Source of the DNA: Niastella soli
Lineage (GTDB): Bacteria; Bacteroidota; Bacteroidia; Chitinophagales; Chitinophagaceae
DNA length: 64,000 nucleotides
Direction of reading: 5' to 3'
Assembly (NCBI RefSeq): GCF_017742245.1
Contig: NZ_JAGHKO010000001.1
Coordinates: 587,061-651,060, forward strand
The notes below the pieces were generated by a model, which made no database searches, was not told where the DNA came from, and saw only the letters and a program-made list of their open reading frames with translations. This document shows positions 44,027 through 53,320 of this stretch, one piece after another. The first letter of the stretch is position 1, and every line of letters begins with the position of its first letter. Made by a program: the position numbers and the translations under genes.

Positions 44027-47000
44027 CCTCCTGCCTGGTCACAAACTGTTGCATTTGCCTCAGGAAGCGTACCATTTTTTGCATGGAGCCCATATCTTCT
44101 ACCACCAGCATAAATAATTTTCCGTTCTGTTTTAAACGGGCTTTATTCGTTTGGGTTTGAATAAAGGTGAGAATGTTATGGAAAATATTTGATTCAAAAT
44201 AAGGAGAGTCGGCCTTATTGATAAAATAACACTTCAGGGTGTCGTCTTTAAGCAACATTTTTTCAAAACCCAGCTCAACGGCCAGTCTGCGTACCCTTAC
44301 GGTATCAAACAGGTCTTCTACCTGTTGGGGTATTGGCCCAAATCTATCTTGCAGCTCCAGCGCAAGCGCCTGCAGCTCTTCTTCGTTATCACAATTATCT
44401 AACCGGGTATATAACGTTAACCGTTCGGTGATGCTTTCCACGTAACTATCGGGGATCAGTATCTCCAGATCGGTATCGATGGTGCAATCCTGCACATAAT
44501 CTTCCTGTTTGGAGATCTCGGCCTTAAATAATTCCCGGAACTGGGTGCGTTTAAGCTCTTTGATGGCTTCTTCCAGTACTTTCTGGTACATTTCAAACCC
44601 AATTTCGGCCATAAAGCCGCTTTGTTCACCACCCAACAGGTTACCCGCCCCCCGGATATCCAGGTCGCGCATGGCAATCTGGAAGCCACTACCCAGCTCA
44701 CTGTGCTGCTCCAGGGTTTGTAACCGTTTTCTTGAATCCGGCGGCAAGGTGCTCATAGGCGGCGCCAGCAGGTAACAGAATGCTTTTTTATTGCTACGCC
44801 CTACCCTGCCCCGCAACTGGTGCAGGTCGCTTAACCCAAAATGGTGGGCGTTATTGATGATGATGGTATTTACGTTTGGTATATCCACCCCGCTCTCCAC
44901 GATATTGGTACAAATGAGTACGTCGTATTTTTTATCAATAAAATCCAGGATGCGTTCTTCCAGAATATGTCCTTCCAGCTGCCCATGAGCAAAGCCGATG
45001 CTCAGGTCAGGACATAAACCCTGAATCAGGGCGGCCATTTCTGACAGGCCCTGTACGCGGTTATGAATGAAGAATACCTGTCCGCCCCGCTCTGTTTCAA
45101 AATAAATGGCATCCCTGATGAAGTCCTGGTTAAATACCTGCACTTCGGTTTGTATGGGTTGCCGGTTAGGCGGTGGGGTATTGATAATACTCAGGTCACG
45201 GGCGCCCATTAAACTAAACTGCAGCGTACGGGGTATGGGCGTTGCCGTTAAGGTTAAACAGTCAACATTGGTACGCAGGGTTTTGATCTTTTCCTTATGC
45301 GCCACGCCAAACTTTTGCTCTTCGTCAATGACCAGAATACCCAGGTCTTTGTATTTAACCTCTTTGCCTAACAGCGCATGGGTGCCAATGATGATATCTA
45401 TTTTTCCCTCTTCGAGTTTCTTTAAGGTCTCTTTTTTCTCCTTGGCCGATTTGAACCGGTTTACATAATCTACCGTAACGGGGAAATCTTTCAGTCGTTC
45501 GCTGAAAGTTTTATAATGCTGGAACGCCAGGATGGTGGTAGGCACCAGTATAGCCGCCTGTTTTCCATCGCAACAGCTTTTGAAGGCTGCCCTGATGGCG
45601 ATCTCCGTTTTTCCAAAACCCACATCGCCGCACACCAGCCGGTCCATAGGTGATGGGGATTCCATATCCTTTTTCACATCTCCGGTAGCCTTGCTTTGAT
45701 CGGGGGTATCTTCGTAAATAAAGGAAGCTTCCAGCTCAGTTTGCATGTAATTATCGGGAGCATGCTGAAAACCCTGTTGTGCCTTACGTTGGGCATACAG
45801 GGTAATGAGGTCAAAGGCAATTTCCTTAACCTTGGTCTTGGTTTTTTCCTTCAACTTGTTCCACGCATCACTACCCAACTTGTTTACCTTGGGTATGCTT
45901 CCTTCCTTTCCGGTATACTTCGATATTTTATGTAGTGAATTTATGTTCACATACAGGATGTCGCTGTCTTTATAAATGATACGTACAGCCTCCTGCATTT
46001 TTCCGTTCGATTCCAGCTTTTGCAGTCCGCTGTAAACACCTACCCCATGGTCAATATGGGTAACATAATCGCCCGGCTGCAATTCGCGCAGGGTACGAAG
46101 GGTTATGGCCTTATTCTTATTATAAGCCTGTTTAACCTTGTATTTATGATACCGCTGGAAGATCTGGTGATCGGTATAACAGATCACCTTAAGGTCCTCA
46201 TCAATAAATCCCTGGTGTATGCTGGTAGGCACCGGTGTGAACTGAATGCCTGCTTTCAGATCTTCAAAAATGCTGTTCAACCGTTCTAACTGCCGGGGAT
46301 TTTCTGCAAACAGGTAAAGACTGAATTTCTTGGCTTCCCAGGATTTCAGGTCTCTTATCAGCAGATCGAACTGGCGATTGAAGGCAGGCTGATCTTTCGT
46401 ATTGAACTCAATGGCAAATGGCGTGTGCCGGGTAGGCTCATCATCTTCCATAAAGCCCGACTGATAACCGTACTCTACAACATGCCGGTTGGCCAACTGC
46501 TTTTTCAGCGGACCTGAAATAAACTCATCGGCCTTTACAGATGTCTTTATTGTTTTGTCGTCTTCTTCGGCTGTCTCTTTTGGCACCACATTGTTGGCCT
46601 GCAGGTCAAGGAACAGGTGCAGGTCTTCTTCCTGGGTCAACAATTTTTCTTTGGTCAACTCCCAGTCCTGGAACCAATATACCGTGTTCTCGGGCAGAAA
46701 TTCGAACAGGGGGATCTTCGTTTCTTCATCAAACTGGGTCTCTACGTTGGGAATGATGCTTACCTGTAACAATTTCCGCTCACTCAACTGGGTCTCGGGA
46801 TCAAAAATGCGGATGGAGTCTACATCATTGCCAAACAATTCAATCCGGTAGGGTTTTTCATTACCGAATGAATAAATATCGAGGATCCCGCCGCGTAAGG
46901 CGAACTGCCCGGGTTCGTAAACAAAGTCGGTAGTTGAAAAACCATAATCAACCAGCTGACTTAACAGGGCTTCTACGTCTATGGAGTCGCCCGATTTGAG

Positions 47001-47456
47001 GTAAATGATATTACCGGCGAGTGTTTTGGGCAACACCACTTTTTCAAACAATGCCTCCGGATAAGTGATCAGGGCGCCCACGCGGTTACTGCCTGCCATG
47101 GGTGAAGAAAACCGGGTTAGCGCTTCTGTTCGCAACATTACGTGCGAGGAGTTGAGCAACCGGAAATTCTTTCTGTTCTTAAAGGAGGTGGGGAAGAAAA
47201 AAAGGTTGAGTGCCTGCGTCAGGTTTTCCAGCGAATTATGCATGTAAGCAGCTGCTTCGGCGTCTTCACAAACAATAACGTGGTTGAGCTGACTGTTTAC
47301 TTCATGCTGGAAAATGGTGCTGATAACAAAGGCCGGAGCGCTTCCGTGCAGGTTCTTACAAAATATTTGTTGGGGTTGGGCAAAAGTAAGCCTGTCCGCC
47401 AGGGAAAAAAGGCGGGGGTTATTTTTATAAGCGTTGAGCAACTCCTGCAAATTCAT
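44016..47456 (-). CDS. mfd: Transcription-repair coupling factor
   Basis: Mfd removes RNA polymerase stalled at DNA damage and recruits UvrA. The 1146-residue protein has a UvrB-like N-terminal part, a CarD-like polymerase-interaction domain ([18 protein letters not shown]), an SF2 translocase with Walker [11 protein letters not shown], a DEEQ box ([11 protein letters not shown]), the motif [12 protein letters not shown], and a C-terminal TRCF domain. The frame continues to 47606 but translates repeat sequence; ATG 47456, 11 nt after a -7 box, is the real start. The C-terminus overlaps the Uma2 gene. Confidence 0.95.
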   Translation of the reverse strand: MNLQELLNAYKNNPRLFSLADRLTFAQPQQIFCKNLHGSAPAFVISTIFQHEVNSQLNHVIVCEDAEAAAYMHNSLENLTQALNLFFFPTSFKNRKNFRLLNSSHVMLRTEALTRFSSPMAGSNRVGALITYPEALFEKVVLPKTLAGNIIYLKSGDSIDVEALLSQLVDYGFSTTDFVYEPGQFALRGGILDIYSFGNEKPYRIELFGNDVDSIRIFDPETQLSERKLLQVSIIPNVETQFDEETKIPLFEFLPENTVYWFQDWELTKEKLLTQEEDLHLFLDLQANNVVPKETAEEDDKTIKTSVKADEFISGPLKKQLANRHVVEYGYQSGFMEDDEPTRHTPFAIEFNTKDQPAFNRQFDLLIRDLKSWEAKKFSLYLFAENPRQLERLNSIFEDLKAGIQFTPVPTSIHQGFIDEDLKVICYTDHQIFQRYHKYKVKQAYNKNKAITLRTLRELQPGDYVTHIDHGVGVYSGLQKLESNGKMQEAVRIIYKDSDILYVNINSLHKISKYTGKEGSIPKVNKLGSDAWNKLKEKTKTKVKEIAFDLITLYAQRKAQQGFQHAPDNYMQTELEASFIYEDTPDQSKATGDVKKDMESPSPMDRLVCGDVGFGKTEIAIRAAFKSCCDGKQAAILVPTTILAFQHYKTFSERLKDFPVTVDYVNRFKSAKEKKETLKKLEEGKIDIIIGTHALLGKEVKYKDLGILVIDEEQKFGVAHKEKIKTLRTNVDCLTLTATPIPRTLQFSLMGARDLSIINTPPPNRQPIQTEVQVFNQDFIRDAIYFETERGGQVFFIHNRVQGLSEMAALIQGLCPDLSIGFAHGQLEGHILEERILDFIDKKYDVLICTNIVESGVDIPNVNTIIINNAHHFGLSDLHQLRGRVGRSNKKAFCYLLAPPMSTLPPDSRKRLQTLEQHSELGSGFQIAMRDLDIRGAGNLLGGEQSGFMAEIGFEMYQKVLEEAIKELKRTQFRELFKAEISKQEDYVQDCTIDTDLEILIPDSYVESITERLTLYTRLDNCDNEEELQALALELQDRFGPIPQQVEDLFDTVRVRRLAVELGFEKMLLKDDTLKCYFINKADSPYFESNIFHNILTFIQTQTNKARLKQNGKLFMLVVEDMGSMQKMVRFLRQMQQFVTRQEATA

Positions 47457-47467
47457 ATCAGCGGACG

Positions 47468-47475
47468 CAAAGGTA
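47468..47475 (-). promoter_or_regulatory. -7 element of mfd
   Basis: TACCTTTG on the minus strand, 11 nt before the mfd ATG; the 8-mer array of module 4 lies just upstream. Confidence 0.55.
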
Positions 47476-47487
47476 AGGACTTTTGGC

Positions 47488-47658
47488 GAGTTAACCAGTT
47501 GAACAGGTGACAAGTTCGTTGATAGGGTTGATAAGGGAGGGAGTTGGAAGTTAACAAGTTGAGGTTCTGGTTCCGGCCATAAAGCGGCTCCTCCCGTCAC
47601 TGGCAATTACCGCGTCGTGGTGTATTCTTTCTGCCTTCTGCCGTCTGCCTTCTGCCCT
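47488..47658 (-). repeat. Composite intergenic repeat module 4 (inverted orientation)
   Basis: 8-mers at 47488-47511 (GAGTTAAC, CAGTTGAA, CAGGTGAC), 9-mers at 47518-47535 (GTTGATAGG, GTTGATAAG) and four 7-mers at 47631-47658 (CTGCCTT, CTGCCGT, CTGCCTT, CTGCCCT). On the minus strand this is the same order as in modules 1-3, with the 8-mer end next to the mfd promoter. Confidence 0.75.
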
Positions 47659-47730
47659 TTCCCCCTTACAGTTGCCTTTTGCCCGCTGAAATAAATCCAG
47701 TAACTTAAGTTATTAAAAATTGCTAGCCAT

Positions 47731-48495
47731 ATGTCATTAACCTGGCACACTGGAAAAGTTATTCGAATTGTAAATGAAACCAGTAATACAAGACGGTATT
47801 GGATTGAAGTGCCTGAAATGCAAGCGTTCGATTTTGAGCCTGGCCAGTTTGTAACGCTTGACCTTCCTATTCATGAGAAACCTAATAAGCGGTGGCGCAG
47901 TTATTCCATTGCCTCCTGGCCCGATGGCTCGAATGTGTTTGAACTGGTGATTGTTTTACTGGAGGGCGGCGCTGGCACTACCTGGCTTTTTAATGAGGTA
48001 AAAGAGGGGGATGAACTGACGTTCCGCGGCCCGCAGGGCAAGTTTACCTTACCCGAACCAATTGACCGGGACCTGTTTTTTATTTGCACCGGTACCGGTA
48101 TAGCTCCCTTCCGGTCTATGGCCCATCATATTTTAAATCATAACATCACCCACCAGAGCATATACCTGATCTTTGGATGCAGAAAACTTACCGATAACCT
48201 GTATGGGAATGAATTGCAGGAGCTGTCGGAAAAAGTGACCAGCTTTCAATACCTGCCTACCTATTCGCGGGAAGTGCCCGAAAATTATAATCATCTGATA
48301 CGCACGGGATACGTGCATTCCATATACGAGGAAATAATCAGGTCCAATAGCCCACAGGCAAATGCGGCCCCATCGCTAGTAAAACCTGCCTATTTTTATT
48401 TATGTGGCTGGAAGAACATGATCGATGAAGCCAAACAACGCATACAGGACCTGGGCTATGACCGTAAAACCATACACCTGGAATTATATGGATAG
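47731..48495 (+). CDS. FAD/NAD(P)-dependent ferredoxin reductase-like protein
   Basis: This 254-residue oxidoreductase of the FNR superfamily has an FAD-binding beta barrel with the RxYS motif RSYS (56-59), an NAD(P)-binding half with CTGTGIAPFRSM (119-130) and a C-terminal YLCGWKNMIDEA segment. No 2Fe-2S or globin domain is fused. It probably moves electrons between NAD(P)H and a small carrier such as ferredoxin or a flavoprotein. The partner is unknown and neighbours give no hint. Confidence 0.87.
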   Translation: MSLTWHTGKVIRIVNETSNTRRYWIEVPEMQAFDFEPGQFVTLDLPIHEKPNKRWRSYSIASWPDGSNVFELVIVLLEGGAGTTWLFNEVKEGDELTFRGPQGKFTLPEPIDRDLFFICTGTGIAPFRSMAHHILNHNITHQSIYLIFGCRKLTDNLYGNELQELSEKVTSFQYLPTYSREVPENYNHLIRTGYVHSIYEEIIRSNSPQANAAPSLVKPAYFYLCGWKNMIDEAKQRIQDLGYDRKTIHLELYG

Positions 48496-48641
48496 ACAAA
48501 GGAATGCCTGTCACCATCATTTTAAAATGACGTGATTCATCAAGTTTTGGGAATGATGACTTCCCCGGGATATTACAAAGGATGTTGATTCAAATAGTGC
48601 GGGCAAAGGGACAAAAACGCGAACGAAGGAAAGACGAATAC

Positions 48642-48947
48642 TTACTTATTACCTACTGATTTGTCCTGAAGCTTATCTGCTTTCTTTTCTTCTTTGGCTG
48701 TGATAGGGATAACCGGAATGTTAGAGGCGCCTTGCAGCTGCTTTTCCAGTTTAAGCCTTTCCTGTTGCAATTCAAGAATTTCGGCATGGCTAGCCATCAT
48801 TTCTTTTTCCAGTTCCTCTACCCGGTTCTTTTGTCTTCTTAATTGCGAAGACCGGAGTAAGAAACCCGTGGCAAATGCTGCCACTACGATGCCTACCAGC
48901 ATCGATACGTCGATAGATAGTTTGATTAGTAGCATAGTTCCCCCCAT
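48642..48947 (-). CDS. Small membrane-anchored coiled-coil protein
   Basis: This 101-residue protein has one membrane helix (about 10-30) followed by a charged heptad-rich segment (about 35-70, QKNRVEELEKEMMASHAEI) likely to form a coiled coil, and a Lys-rich tail. I do not recognise a family. It is probably anchored in the inner membrane with the coiled coil in the cytoplasm. The start may be 48947 or the Met at 48935. It is a monocistronic gene upstream of nothing obvious. Confidence 0.7.
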   Translation of the reverse strand: MGGTMLLIKLSIDVSMLVGIVVAAFATGFLLRSSQLRRQKNRVEELEKEMMASHAEILELQQERLKLEKQLQGASNIPVIPITAKEEKKADKLQDKSVGNK

Positions 48948-49057
48948 CTTTTTTCACCTGGTTTTTAAGGTACTTACAAAAATACAAGTATGTGCATAAA
49001 TTAAAAGAGTAGTTTTCCTATATAAGAATTTTTATTAACCCAATATTTATGTCGTTA

Positions 49058-50497
49058 TTACACAAGGTATTTCTGCACAAATTCCCGGACCTGGTTCGCA
49101 GGAATACGATCTTGTTGCATGGAATCGCGGTGACGGATAGTTACAGTGCCATCCTCTTTGGTTTGTTTATCAATAGTGATACAAAACGGTGTACCGATCG
49201 CGTCCATACGACGATAACGCTTTCCAATAGTATCTTTTTCCTCATAAAAACAACGGAAATGCGCCTTACAGTCATCCATGATCTCGCGGGCTATTTCCGG
49301 TAACCCATCTTTTTTCACCAATGGTAAAATGGCCAGTTTTATAGGGGCCAGCTTGGGAGGGAATTTCAACACCACGCGGCTGTCCTGTTTTTCAGGAGTG
49401 CTCAGGTCTTCGTCTGAGTAGGCCTCGCTTAATACCATCAAAACGGTTCTATCGAGCCCAATTGATGTTTCTATTACGTATGGGATATAGTTCTGATTGA
49501 CCTCCGGATCGAAATACTGCATTTTCTTTTTGCTGTATTCCTGGTGTTTGCTCAAATCGTAATCAGTACGGGAGTGTATACCTTCAACCTCTTTAAAACC
49601 TATTGGGAAATCATATTCTATATCGCAGGCTGCGTCGGCATAGAAGGCCAGTTTGGCATGGTCATGAAAACGGTATTTCTCCTTTGCAATACCCAGGCTC
49701 AGGTGCCATTTCATACGCGCTTCTTTCCAGTATTCGTACCACTCTTTTTGAGTGCCAGGGCGAACAAAGAACTGCATTTCCATCTGTTCAAACTCCCGCA
49801 TGCGGAAGATGAACTGACGGGCCACGATCTCGTTACGAAATGCTTTACCGGTTTGTGCAATACCAAAAGGTATTTTCATGCGTCCGGTTTTTTGTACATT
49901 CAGGAAGTTTACGAAAATTCCCTGGGCGGTTTCGGGGCGCAGGTAAATTTCGCTGGCTTCTTCCGATACGCTGCCCAGCTGGGTGCTGAACATCAGGTTA
50001 AACTGACGAATTTCAGTCCAATTGCCGGTACCGCTTACCGTACATTTTATTTTATTGTCTTCAATAAGCTTTTTTAGGCCATCGTAGTCGTTGGCTACCA
50101 GCAATTTATCCATTTCAGCCAGCAAGGCATCAGCCTCCGCTTTCTTCCCTTCTTTTTCCCACTCATCGGCCTTGGCTTCAATCAGGTGGTCAACGCGGTA
50201 GCGTTTTTTGCTGTCTTTATTATCGATCATGGGATCGCTGAAATTATCCACGTGCCCACTGGCCTTCCAGGTGGTAGGATGCATAAAAATAGCCGCATCG
50301 ATACCAACAATGTTCTCATGCATCTGGGTCATGCTTTTCCACCAGTAATCCCGGATATTTTTCTTTAACTCGCTACCCCACTGACCATAGTCATATACGG
50401 CGCTAAGCCCATCATATATTTCACTGGACTGAAAAATAAACCCATACTCTTTGCAATGCGCAATAATTGCCTGGAACCTGTTGTTATCTGTTGCCAT
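49058..50497 (-). CDS. glyQS: Glycine--tRNA ligase, dimeric type
   Basis: This class II synthetase charges tRNA-Gly. The 479-residue single-chain form (alpha2 type) has the N-terminal KEYGFIFQSSEIYDGL segment, class II motif 2 (FRNEI), a YLRPETAQGIFVNF segment and motif 3 with ETSIGLDRTV, plus a C-terminal anticodon domain. It is last of a minus-strand group with dtd, a MazG-like gene and a membrane protein, and has a -7 box of its own at 50505-50512. Confidence 0.94.
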   Translation of the reverse strand: MATDNNRFQAIIAHCKEYGFIFQSSEIYDGLSAVYDYGQWGSELKKNIRDYWWKSMTQMHENIVGIDAAIFMHPTTWKASGHVDNFSDPMIDNKDSKKRYRVDHLIEAKADEWEKEGKKAEADALLAEMDKLLVANDYDGLKKLIEDNKIKCTVSGTGNWTEIRQFNLMFSTQLGSVSEEASEIYLRPETAQGIFVNFLNVQKTGRMKIPFGIAQTGKAFRNEIVARQFIFRMREFEQMEMQFFVRPGTQKEWYEYWKEARMKWHLSLGIAKEKYRFHDHAKLAFYADAACDIEYDFPIGFKEVEGIHSRTDYDLSKHQEYSKKKMQYFDPEVNQNYIPYVIETSIGLDRTVLMVLSEAYSDEDLSTPEKQDSRVVLKFPPKLAPIKLAILPLVKKDGLPEIAREIMDDCKAHFRCFYEEKDTIGKRYRRMDAIGTPFCITIDKQTKEDGTVTIRHRDSMQQDRIPANQVREFVQKYLV

Positions 50498-50504
50498 AAG
50501 GATG

Positions 50505-50512
50505 CAAATATA
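50505..50512 (-). promoter_or_regulatory. -7 element of the glycyl-tRNA synthetase gene
   Basis: TATATTTG on the minus strand, 7 nt before the ATG. Two 8-bp units (TTAACAAG, TTGACAAG, 50534-50549) lie upstream. Confidence 0.5.
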
Positions 50513-50564
50513 ATAGTTGATCAGATAATAAGGTTAACAAGTTGACAAGACTTATTACCCGGAA

Positions 50565-51197
50565 TTACTCTCTGGCAGGGAACAGTCCGAAGGCGTGCGT
50601 TTTTTTTAATAAAATTTTCAATAAAATGAGGAGTATAATAGCCATAAATGCAATCAGGAATACAAAATAATCATTTCTATGGGCACTATTGAAGCAGGCA
50701 TTCCGGTAGCTGTGATCAACTAAAAAATCATTTTTAAGGGTCACATTTAACAGTTCAATACGCCCTTCACTATATTGGTTGTTGAAAAAGCCGAGGTTGG
50801 CTTTATCTATTTGAACAGTTACCGTGTCGCCCTCCACGAGGGTTGAAAGGAGGGAAGCATTGGGAGCATAATCGTAATAAGTATCATAAAACCGGCATTC
50901 CAGGTTGTGCCCCCTGAATTTAAAAGTATAGGAATAAACGGGGTTCTTTTCTCCCAGGCGCTCATGCTTTACCGGTTCGGTAATGCATTGCGGAATCGTT
51001 TCCAGGTTGTTTTCATTAACACAATCCGCCTTGGAATAATATTGATAGCCATGGGCGACAAGCACCACGAAAATGATGGCAGCCGATAAAGCCAGCGTTT
51101 TATCTAGCAAAACATGAAATGGCAGGGGCTGCTTCATGGCCCTTTGCATTTTCTCTTCGGGAGTAGGTTCCTGGTATTGCTTGTAAATAAAAGCCAT
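50565..51197 (-). CDS. Membrane protein of unknown function
   Basis: This 210-residue protein has two membrane helices (about 33-52 and 176-195) and a periplasmic beta-rich domain between them (about 55-165, with paired Cys). The last residues are cytoplasmic and basic. The layout resembles DUF3592-type proteins, but the match is weak. It lies 16 nt after the MazG-like gene and may be cotranscribed with it and dtd. Confidence 0.7.
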   Translation of the reverse strand: MAFIYKQYQEPTPEEKMQRAMKQPLPFHVLLDKTLALSAAIIFVVLVAHGYQYYSKADCVNENNLETIPQCITEPVKHERLGEKNPVYSYTFKFRGHNLECRFYDTYYDYAPNASLLSTLVEGDTVTVQIDKANLGFFNNQYSEGRIELLNVTLKNDFLVDHSYRNACFNSAHRNDYFVFLIAFMAIILLILLKILLKKTHAFGLFPARE

Positions 51198-51213
51198 GTA
51201 AGGGGTAAAACGA

Positions 51214-51540
51214 TCATTTCAATTTTTCATTATCCTTATGCCGGGTGGCATCCCTGATATTCTTTTTTTCAAAATTCTTATGCAGGGCTTCGGTAAGGTC
51301 AACACCGGTTTGGTTGGCCAGGCAGATAAGCACCCATAATACATCGGCCATTTCATCGGCCAGGTCTTTATTTTTATCGCTTTCCTTGAACGACTGATCT
51401 CCATACTTACGGGCCATGATACGTGCCAGCTCGCCTACCTCTTCGGTAAGAATAGCCATATTGGTTAGTTCACTGAAATATCGAACGCCTACTGTCTTTA
51501 TCCAGTGGTCAACCTGTTGTTGTGCTTCTTTTATGTCCAT
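51214..51540 (-). CDS. MazG-like nucleotide pyrophosphohydrolase
   Basis: This 108-residue all-alpha enzyme has the MazG metal-binding pattern EExxE (Glu33, Glu34, Glu37) and ExxD (Glu63, Asp66), so it likely hydrolyses a nucleoside triphosphate to the monophosphate and pyrophosphate. Such enzymes clear altered nucleotides. It is between dtd and a membrane protein gene on the same strand. Confidence 0.88.
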   Translation of the reverse strand: MDIKEAQQQVDHWIKTVGVRYFSELTNMAILTEEVGELARIMARKYGDQSFKESDKNKDLADEMADVLWVLICLANQTGVDLTEALHKNFEKKNIRDATRHKDNEKLK

Positions 51541-51602
51541 AGTTTATTGATTTTTGCGCTGGGGTATTAAGTTGATTTCGGCAGATTGATTTCAAATTAA
51601 GA

Positions 51603-52055
51603 TTATTCTTTATTCTTTGTATCAATTACTATGGTAACGGGCCCATCGTTCAAAAGAGATACTTTCATATCGGCGCCAAACTCACCCGTAAAAACCGGTT
51701 TACCCAGGTCGGTTTGTAACTGCTGAACAAATTGTTCATATAACGGGATGGCAACAGGGGGTTTTGAGGCCTTGATATAGGAGGGCCGGTTCCCTTTTTT
51801 GGTGGAGGCATGCAGGGTGAACTGGCTTACCACCAGGATATCGCCGCCCTGGTCCTTTATCGATTCATTCATTACCCCATCTGCATCGTTAAAGATGCGC
51901 AGGTTAACCACTTTAGCACTTAGCCATATAAGATCTTCGGTTGTATCACTGTCTTCAATTCCTACCAAAATGAGCAAACCATTTGAAATAGATGACCGTA
52001 CATTGTTATTGATCACAACATTCGCTGAAGTTACCCGTTGTATTACCGCTCGCAT
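51603..52055 (-). CDS. dtd: D-aminoacyl-tRNA deacylase
   Basis: Dtd frees tRNA from mischarged D-amino acids and from glycine on tRNA-Ala. The 150-residue protein has the family start MRAVIQRVTSANV, the SQFTLHA(S/T) motif with the proofreading Thr, and the GPVT motif near the C-terminus. It is divergent from arfB with only 31 bp between start codons, and precedes a MazG-like gene. Its place next to translation genes fits a quality-control role. Confidence 0.94.
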   Translation of the reverse strand: MRAVIQRVTSANVVINNNVRSSISNGLLILVGIEDSDTTEDLIWLSAKVVNLRIFNDADGVMNESIKDQGGDILVVSQFTLHASTKKGNRPSYIKASKPPVAIPLYEQFVQQLQTDLGKPVFTGEFGADMKVSLLNDGPVTIVIDTKNKE

Positions 52056-52074
52056 AGTACCTATAAATTAATTT

Positions 52075-52082
52075 TACCTTTG
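52075..52082 (+). promoter_or_regulatory. -7 element of arfB
   Basis: TACCTTTG ends 4 nt before the ATG, so the mRNA is likely leaderless or nearly so. Confidence 0.55.
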
Positions 52083-52086
52083 TGCA

Positions 52087-52494
52087 ATGAAGATAGATGT
52101 TTCAAAAGAAATGGAATTTCAAACTGCACGTAGCGGTGGAAAAGGGGGGCAGAACGTTAATAAGGTAGAGACCATGGTGGAAGGATATTTTCACATATCT
52201 AACTCACTGATTTTAAACCAAGAACAAAAAGGGATTGTTCAAAAGAAATTGGCTGCAAAGATAAATTCGGAAGGGTTTTTGCAAGTGAAGAGCCAGATTC
52301 ACCGCAGCCAGTTGTCGAACAAGGAAGAAGTGGTAAAAAAAATGAATGCGTTAATAACGCAGGCTTTAAAGAAAGAAATAAAACGTATCGCCACAAAACC
52401 TAGTAAAGCAGCTAAAGAAAAGCGGCTTGATTCTAAACAGAAACAATCACAACACAAAAAGAACCGCCGAAAATTCCGACCCGGCGATTTGTAA
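52087..52494 (+). CDS. arfB: Alternative ribosome-rescue factor ArfB
   Basis: ArfB (YaeJ) is a release-factor-like hydrolase that frees peptidyl-tRNA on stalled ribosomes. The 135-residue protein has the catalytic GGQ motif at 20-22 (SGGKGGQNVNKVE) and a basic, positively charged C-terminal tail that enters the mRNA channel (KQSQHKKNRRKFRPG). Codon-recognition domains of RF1/RF2 are absent, as expected. It is 17 bp upstream of the MbnP-like gene, on the same strand. Its promoter is adjacent to the start codon. Confidence 0.93.
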   Translation: MKIDVSKEMEFQTARSGGKGGQNVNKVETMVEGYFHISNSLILNQEQKGIVQKKLAAKINSEGFLQVKSQIHRSQLSNKEEVVKKMNALITQALKKEIKRIATKPSKAAKEKRLDSKQKQSQHKKNRRKFRPGDL

Positions 52495-52511
52495 GCGTAA
52501 CACCGAATGCT

Positions 52512-53318
52512 ATGAAACTGACTCATCCTTTGCACCGAGTTCATTTGCCCAAAATTTGCTTTGGATTACTATTCGTAACGGCAGTTTTTTCGTGCCAGAA
52601 AGAATTACATTTTGACAAAGTACCTGAGAAAGACCACAACCTTGTCCTGAGGTTTAAACCCGTTGTGTCCTTTGATTCAGTACCCCTTGTGCTGGGTAAA
52701 ACCTATAAAAATTATTTTAAAGAAGATTATACACCTACCGGTTTCAAGTTTTACATTCATAATTTTCAATTGGAAAATACCGACTCGGGCAAAATATTTA
52801 AACTGGCTAAAGATAAATACTACCTGGTGGACTTTTCCGATACTACCACTATGGAAATAAAGATCACTATTGCACCATATGTGTATAACCGTTTTTCATT
52901 CACCATTGGAGTTGACAGCGCCCAGAATGTAGGCGGTGCTCAAACCGATGCGCTGGATCCAGCCAAGGGCATGTTCTGGAACTGGAATACCGGTTACATT
53001 ATGGCCAAGCTGGAGGGAACTTCACCCAAATCGCCCACCGGTAGATTTGAATATCACATTGGCGGTTTTTCAGGCGAGGAGAATGTAAGTAAAACTATAC
53101 CTAGATTATTTCCATTTCCGACAAACCTGGATATGAAACCCGGCAAAGAGAGCATTGTGTATATTACCTGCGATGCCAATGCCTGGTTCTTCCAACCCTG
53201 GGATATAAAAATTGCCGACAACCCCGTGATAGCGACTCCTGGTCTTTTGGCAACACAGGTTGCAGAGAATTATGGATCAAAAGGATTTACCATAGATTCA
53301 GTGTATAACGAACCATAG
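52512..53318 (+). CDS. MbnP-like copper-binding lipoprotein
   Basis: This 268-residue exported lipoprotein has a lipobox ending at Cys28 (VFSC). The body matches the MbnP family: LRFKPV near the start, FTIGVDSAQN, GAQTDALDPAKGMFWNWNTGYI and a C-terminal FFQPWDIKIAD with Trp residues. In methanotrophs MbnP is modified by MbnH (Trp to kynurenine) and binds Cu(I). The mbnH-like gene follows after 2 nt. No methanobactin genes are visible. Copper binding here is inferred from the family. Confidence 0.88.
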   Translation: MKLTHPLHRVHLPKICFGLLFVTAVFSCQKELHFDKVPEKDHNLVLRFKPVVSFDSVPLVLGKTYKNYFKEDYTPTGFKFYIHNFQLENTDSGKIFKLAKDKYYLVDFSDTTTMEIKITIAPYVYNRFSFTIGVDSAQNVGGAQTDALDPAKGMFWNWNTGYIMAKLEGTSPKSPTGRFEYHIGGFSGEENVSKTIPRLFPFPTNLDMKPGKESIVYITCDANAWFFQPWDIKIADNPVIATPGLLATQVAENYGSKGFTIDSVYNEP

Positions 53319-53320
53319 CA

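Noticed and set aside
47457-47606. Fifty extra N-terminal residues for Mfd.
   Set aside because: They translate repeat module 4 and lie upstream of the promoter -7 box.
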